A stretch of DNA of 35,203 nucleotides from Prochlorococcus sp. AH-716-I09 (GTDB lineage: Bacteria; Cyanobacteriota; Cyanobacteriia; PCC-6307; Cyanobiaceae). Positions 30,836 to 35,203 of the stretch are shown piece after piece. The DNA lies in NCBI GenBank assembly GCA_028409275.1, contig JAOOML010000004.1:1-35203 (forward strand), written 5' to 3'. The position numbers and the translations under genes are program-made. Positions within the stretch are counted from its first letter, which is position 1; each line of letters opens with the position of its first letter. The notes beneath the pieces are model-generated. The model ran no database searches, was not told the DNA's origin, and saw only the letters and a list, made by a program, of their open reading frames with translations.

Positions 30836-31804
30836 ATGGAAATAGCAAATGATATAACTTCTCTAGTTGGAAATACCCCGTTAGTTAAATTAAATCGAAT
30901 CAGAAAGTATTTTAATTGTTATCCAGAAATAATAGCCAAACTAGAAAGTTTCAATCCATCAGCGTCGGTTAAAGATCGTATCGCTTATTCAATGTTATGT
31001 AAAGCTGAAGAAGAAGGATGGATAACGCCCGATAAAACAACATTAATTGAAGCAACAAGTGGCAATACTGGCATCGCATTAGCAATGGTTGCCGCAGCAA
31101 AAGGCTATAAATTGATATTGACTATGCCGGATACAATGAGTATTGAAAGAAGAGCAATGTTGAGAGCATATGGAGCCGAATTACAGCTAACGCCAGGTAA
31201 AGAAGGAATGAAAGGGGCTTTAGATTTAGCTAATGAGCTGTCTTCAAGCATTGCAAATAGCTATCAATTTAATCAATTTGAAAACTTTGCTAATCCAGAT
31301 ATTCATGAAAGAACAACGGCTCAAGAAATTTGGTCCCAATCCAATAACAACTTAGATGGACTAGTTACAGGAGTAGGCACAGGAGGAACAATTACTGGTT
31401 GTGCACGTTTTTTGAAAAAAGTTAATCCAAACTGCAAAATTTATGCTGTAGAGCCCAAAAAAAGTGCTGTCATTTCCGGAGAAAAAGCAGGATCTCATTC
31501 GATTCAAGGAATAGGGGCAGGTTTCGTGCCGAAAGTCCTAAATACTAATTTAATTGATGAAATTATAAAAATAGATGACGATGAAGCTTTTTATTATGGG
31601 CGTTTATTAGCTCGATTGGAAGGTCTTTTATCGGGCATCAGCAGCGGTGCAGCTTTAGCAGCAACTATAAAAATCGGTGAAAGAAAAGAACTGATTAATA
31701 AAAGATTAATAGTAATTCTTCCAAGTTTTGGCGAAAGATATTTATCAACTGCAATGTTTGAATCAAATACTTCAATTCAAGCCAGAAAAGATGGTTATCT
31801 TTAA
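30836..31804 (+). CDS. cysK: Cysteine synthase (O-acetylserine sulfhydrylase)
   Basis: 'SLVGNTPLVKLNRI', 'FNPSASVKDRIAYSM', 'EATSGNTGIALA', 'GVGTGGTITGCARFLK'. Confidence 0.95.
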   Translation: MEIANDITSLVGNTPLVKLNRIRKYFNCYPEIIAKLESFNPSASVKDRIAYSMLCKAEEEGWITPDKTTLIEATSGNTGIALAMVAAAKGYKLILTMPDTMSIERRAMLRAYGAELQLTPGKEGMKGALDLANELSSSIANSYQFNQFENFANPDIHERTTAQEIWSQSNNNLDGLVTGVGTGGTITGCARFLKKVNPNCKIYAVEPKKSAVISGEKAGSHSIQGIGAGFVPKVLNTNLIDEIIKIDDDEAFYYGRLLARLEGLLSGISSGAALAATIKIGERKELINKRLIVILPSFGERYLSTAMFESNTSIQARKDGYL

Positions 31805-31820
31805 CCCTTAATTTATAAAA

Positions 31821-32498
31821 ATGGAAAAAAATTTATATGCAGAATTAGGCCTGAAAAAAAATGCATCTAAAAGTGAAATTAAATCTTCATATCGTTCTTT
31901 AGTTAAGCAGCATCATCCTGATAAAGGGGGAGATAAAGAACGATTTCTTGCAATACAAAATGCTTGGGAGACTCTAAATGACCCTATAAAAAAAGAACAA
32001 TATGATAGAAATTTTTTCTCTTCCAGTTCATCATTTGATTCATTAAATGAAAATTGGGAAGAGAAATTTAATTCAAAAAAATATAATTCATTAATTAAAG
32101 ACAAAGAAGTTGAAAGATGGATTAAAGAAATTTACACTCCAATCAATAGATTAATTAACCAAATAATTAAACCTTTGAATAACGAAATAAAAGAACTCTC
32201 TGCGGATCCATATGATGACCAACTAATGGAAAACTTTTGCAGTTATATATGTCTTTCTCAAAAGAAAATAGAAAAAGTTGACAGAATTTATAAAAGACAA
32301 TTAGTTCCAAAGTCGATTTCAGCTTTAGGACTCGATCTTTATCATTGTTTTTCGCAAGTTAAAGAAGCACTATCAGAATTTGATAGATATACACAAGGAT
32401 ACGTTGATGATTATTTATTTGATGGTAAAGAAATGATTAAAGAAGCAAAAAGAATCCAATCAAAAATGTCTGCAGAGAAAAAAAATAAAAACTTTTAG
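31821..32498 (+). CDS. DnaJ-domain protein (J-domain followed by unknown C-terminal region)
   Basis: 'NLYAELGLKKNASKSEIKSSYRSLVKQHHPDKGGDKERFLAIQNAWETLNDPIKKEQYD' with HPD motif. Confidence 0.9.
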   Translation: MEKNLYAELGLKKNASKSEIKSSYRSLVKQHHPDKGGDKERFLAIQNAWETLNDPIKKEQYDRNFFSSSSSFDSLNENWEEKFNSKKYNSLIKDKEVERWIKEIYTPINRLINQIIKPLNNEIKELSADPYDDQLMENFCSYICLSQKKIEKVDRIYKRQLVPKSISALGLDLYHCFSQVKEALSEFDRYTQGYVDDYLFDGKEMIKEAKRIQSKMSAEKKNKNF

Positions 32499-32508
32499 TT
32501 ATAAAAAT

Positions 32509-32745
32509 TTATTGGATATATTCTTTAAGTTGATCTAATTTCAACCAAACATCTGGAACAGGTCTGCGCCATCTGATCTGAGCATATTCGTCTTTGACAG
32601 AAAGAATCTCTCCAGGGCCTTCAAAGACATAATTAGGTAAATCATTATCACTAGCTTGCGCCTCTATACTTTTTATATAATTTTCTCTATCGACAAAAAC
32701 TAAACTTCCTTTCTTGAGAGGTTTCTTTTGAATGGTATCTGTCAT
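32509..32745 (-). CDS. ndhO: NDH-1 subunit O
   Basis: 'KKGSLVFVDRENYIKSIEAQASDNDLPNYVFEGPGEILSVKDEYAQIRWRRPVPDVWLKLDQLKE' matches NdhO. Confidence 0.9.
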   Translation of the reverse strand: MTDTIQKKPLKKGSLVFVDRENYIKSIEAQASDNDLPNYVFEGPGEILSVKDEYAQIRWRRPVPDVWLKLDQLKEYIQ

Positions 32746-32873
32746 AATCGAGTTAACAAAGTTACTGAAATCTATTATACAAAAACTAGTTTGATAAAAA
32801 TAAATTGATAACGGAATAATAATTACAAACGTCTAAAAAATTTAATAACGTTAAATGATGAATATCTAAAAAT

Positions 32874-33800
32874 ATGCGTCTTTTACTACTTGGCTGCACT
32901 GGATTTGTTGGAAAAGAATTAGTTCCAACTCTACTTAATGAAAAACACGAAATTTATATTGTGAGTAGAAAACCCATAAGTAAATTAAAGCTTGATTTAG
33001 ATTTCGATAAATTTAAATTTGTTCAAATAGATTTATCAAAAGAACCAAACTGGAATAACGAAAATCTTCTTAATATATTAAGAGAGACAGATGGAATTAT
33101 TAACTTAATAGGTGAACCTATAGCAGAAAAAAAATGGACTTCTGCGCAAAAAAAGGAGATTGAAAAAAGTCGCATTAATACTACGAAATTTATGATGAAG
33201 ACTCTTAAAAATTTCAAAATAAACCCAAAAGTCATTATAAATGGATCAGCAATAGGTTATTACGGTACAAGCTTGTCAGGTGAATTCACCGAAAATAGTG
33301 TTGGAGGGAAAGACTTTTTAGCTAATCTTTGCAAAAAATGGGAAGCGGTCGCTACTGAAAAACCATTTTTCTCAAGGTTAGTTATTTTTAGAATTGGAAT
33401 TGTTTTAGAGGCAGATGGAGGAGCACTAGGGAAAATGCTCCCTATATTTAGAGTTGGATTAGGTGGACCAATTGGCGATGGAATGCAATGGATGAGTTGG
33501 ATTCATAGAAGTGATTTATGTGCATTAATTAATCAAGCATTAATTGATAAAAAGTATTCAGGAACATTTAATGCTGTTGCACCTAATCCAGTTTTAATGA
33601 GAGACTTTTCTCAGACTTTAGGGCAATGTCTGAATAGACCTAACTTACTTCCAGTGCCTGGAGCGATTTTAAAAATATTATTAGGAGATGGAGCAAAAGT
33701 TGTTTTAGAAGGACAAAAAGTAATAAGCAGTAAACTCAAAAATTTTAATTTTAAATATCCTCTTCTTGAGAAAGCAATTTACGCCTCCACCAAGAATTAA
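32874..33800 (+). CDS. NAD-dependent epimerase/dehydratase, TIGR01777 (YfcH/SulA-like) family
   Basis: 'LLLGCTGFVGKELVPTLL', 'INLIGEPIAEKKWTSAQKKEIEKSRINTT', 'NGSAIGYYG'. Confidence 0.9.
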   Translation: MRLLLLGCTGFVGKELVPTLLNEKHEIYIVSRKPISKLKLDLDFDKFKFVQIDLSKEPNWNNENLLNILRETDGIINLIGEPIAEKKWTSAQKKEIEKSRINTTKFMMKTLKNFKINPKVIINGSAIGYYGTSLSGEFTENSVGGKDFLANLCKKWEAVATEKPFFSRLVIFRIGIVLEADGGALGKMLPIFRVGLGGPIGDGMQWMSWIHRSDLCALINQALIDKKYSGTFNAVAPNPVLMRDFSQTLGQCLNRPNLLPVPGAILKILLGDGAKVVLEGQKVISSKLKNFNFKYPLLEKAIYASTKN

Positions 33801-34020
33801 TACCAGTTACTAAAGCACCAATTATTAGAATTGTTATTAATGGGACTATAAGAGGATTCCAAACTCTTTGAATAAAGTCAATAAAAATAAATATTCCTTT
33901 TAATTGCATAATGATTGCAAAAATAAAAAATATAGCAAAGAAAATTACTATAAATAAGTTTATTAATAACAAATTATCGATTAATTGTCTTAATTTATTT
34001 TGATTATTTTCCTTAGTCAT
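33751..34020 (-). CDS. Small membrane protein (89 aa), unknown function
   Basis: ORF with two predicted TM stretches; 3' end overlaps the convergent epimerase gene by 50 nt. Confidence 0.65.
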   Translation of the reverse strand: MTKENNQNKLRQLIDNLLLINLFIVIFFAIFFIFAIIMQLKGIFIFIDFIQRVWNPLIVPLITILIIGALVTGINSWWRRKLLSQEEDI

Positions 34021-34023
34021 TTT

Positions 34024-35203
34024 TCATGACAAATTCATATCATCAACCATCTTAATACAAGCTTTGTTTTCACCAAGTCTTTTTTTTGCATTTTCATTAC
34101 ATGAAATCAAAAACTTCTTATCTAGTTTAATTAAATATATTACTTTTATAATCAATTTTATTGTCTGATTTATTTGATCATTTTTATTTTTATAACTACT
34201 AGCACAAAAAACATATTTACCAAGCAAACGTCTTTGCGCCTCTGCAAAAGATTTTGTAAATTGTGGACCTTTACCTTCAATTTGAATAACTGGCTTTCCT
34301 AGTCCAATTGCTTGCTCTGCTGCTGTTCCTGCCATGCAGATGCAGCATCTACTTTTCAATAATATTGCGTCAAAAGTGTTCCAATATAAATTTACCTTTA
34401 AAGATTTATATTGGAATTTCAAGAGATACTTTTCATCTATTTTTTCTAGGTATATCCATCTTCTATTTTTAAATATCTCCTTTATTTTTGATGAAGATAA
34501 AGCATTAACTATTGCAAAATTAAACTCCATTTTTTGAAAATATCTTAAATCTGAAAGTGCCTCTAATACCTCTAAAATCAAAACAAAATTTTCTAAAATT
34601 TCGGGAAATCTACTACCCGGAAATAATCCAATACTAAATTCAGATTTCTTTAATTCTTTGTTTCTAGAAAAAAACTTATCCATAAATGGATTTCCTAAAA
34701 AAGAAACTTTCTTTTTTAATTGCAAAGTTAAATCCTTAGCTGTAAGAGAATCTCTCGTATATATTTTTTTTGCCTTTTGTGAGAGCAAGAAAAATTTAGA
34801 AGGCCATGGTAATTTTAACTTCCCTTCATAATGACTGGAATAAGCAACTAGATATGTAAAAAAATTTTTCTTACAAACCCATGCAAAAAAAACTGGCACA
34901 ATATCTCCAACTACAAAAAAATAATCATATTTTTTTTTTATTTTAAAAGCTAAAAATAATCTTTTTAGAAGATAAAATATTTCTCCTCCAAATATCTCAG
35001 TTAATCTTCCCCTAAAAGAATTATAGCCAATTCCTCCGGTACTAAATTCTTTAGTTTTTCCGATAACCTTAATTTTCTCTTTTTCGTAATGGGTACCTTT
35101 ACCAACAATTGGCAAAGCATGCACAGAATAACCACTATTTATGAATTGCTTAGCTATTAAACTCCCAGATAGATCTTCTCCATGCCCATTACTTAATATT
35201 AAA
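34024..35203 (-). CDS. Lipid-A-disaccharide synthase-related (LpxB-like) glycosyltransferase, N-terminus outside the window
   Basis: 'CMAGTAAEQAIGLGKPVIQIEGKGPQFTKSFAEAQ' plus, upstream of the track start, in-frame 'LILSNGHGEDLSGSLIAKQFINSGYSVHALP'. The GTG at 35124 is internal and the frame is open to the window end. Confidence 0.82.
   Translation of the reverse strand, partial: LILSNGHGEDLSGSLIAKQFINSGYSVHALPIVGKGTHYEKEKIKVIGKTKEFSTGGIGYNSFRGRLTEIFGGEIFYLLKRLFLAFKIKKKYDYFFVVGDIVPVFFAWVCKKNFFTYLVAYSSHYEGKLKLPWPSKFFLLSQKAKKIYTRDSLTAKDLTLQLKKKVSFLGNPFMDKFFSRNKELKKSEFSIGLFPGSRFPEILENFVLILEVLEALSDLRYFQKMEFNFAIVNALSSSKIKEIFKNRRWIYLEKIDEKYLLKFQYKSLKVNLYWNTFDAILLKSRCCICMAGTAAEQAIGLGKPVIQIEGKGPQFTKSFAEAQRRLLGKYVFCASSYKNKNDQINQTIKLIIKVIYLIKLDKKFLISCNENAKKRLGENKACIKMVDDMNLS

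Overview
This is a low-GC window, densely coding on both strands, from a marine picocyanobacterium. Gene content and AT-richness suggest a high-light Prochlorococcus; that strain-level call is inference. It is mostly conserved core genome: nadK (cut by the left edge), metF, scpA, ndhD-ndhF, a NnrU/Z-ISO-like gene, an rbcR-type LysR regulator, ndhM, crtP-crtB, an RRM protein, cca, ycf34, tsaB-like, an rpaB-plsX-fabH-fabD-plsC run, radA, ycf3, a Cu-type P-ATPase, tmk-holB, rpaA, tRNA-Asn(GUU), cysK, ndhO, a TIGR01777-type epimerase and a lipid-A-disaccharide-synthase-related gene cut by the right edge. I saw no CRISPR array, transposase, integrase or rRNA, and no convincing new multi-gene system. 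The most unusual signals are: (1) a ~128-aa low-complexity N-terminal extension on PlsX carrying a 26-residue/78-nt duplication and an internal Met at the canonical PlsX start; (2) nine convergent gene pairs with gaps of 10 nt or less, or overlapping; (3) a gene-poor AT-rich ~2.1 kb region between rpaA and the 3' side of tRNA-Asn with small unknown ORFs and a 12-bp periodic motif; (4) a cca/ycf34 divergent pair with only 14 bp between start codons; (5) a DUF3172-like membrane protein translationally coupled to ndhM.
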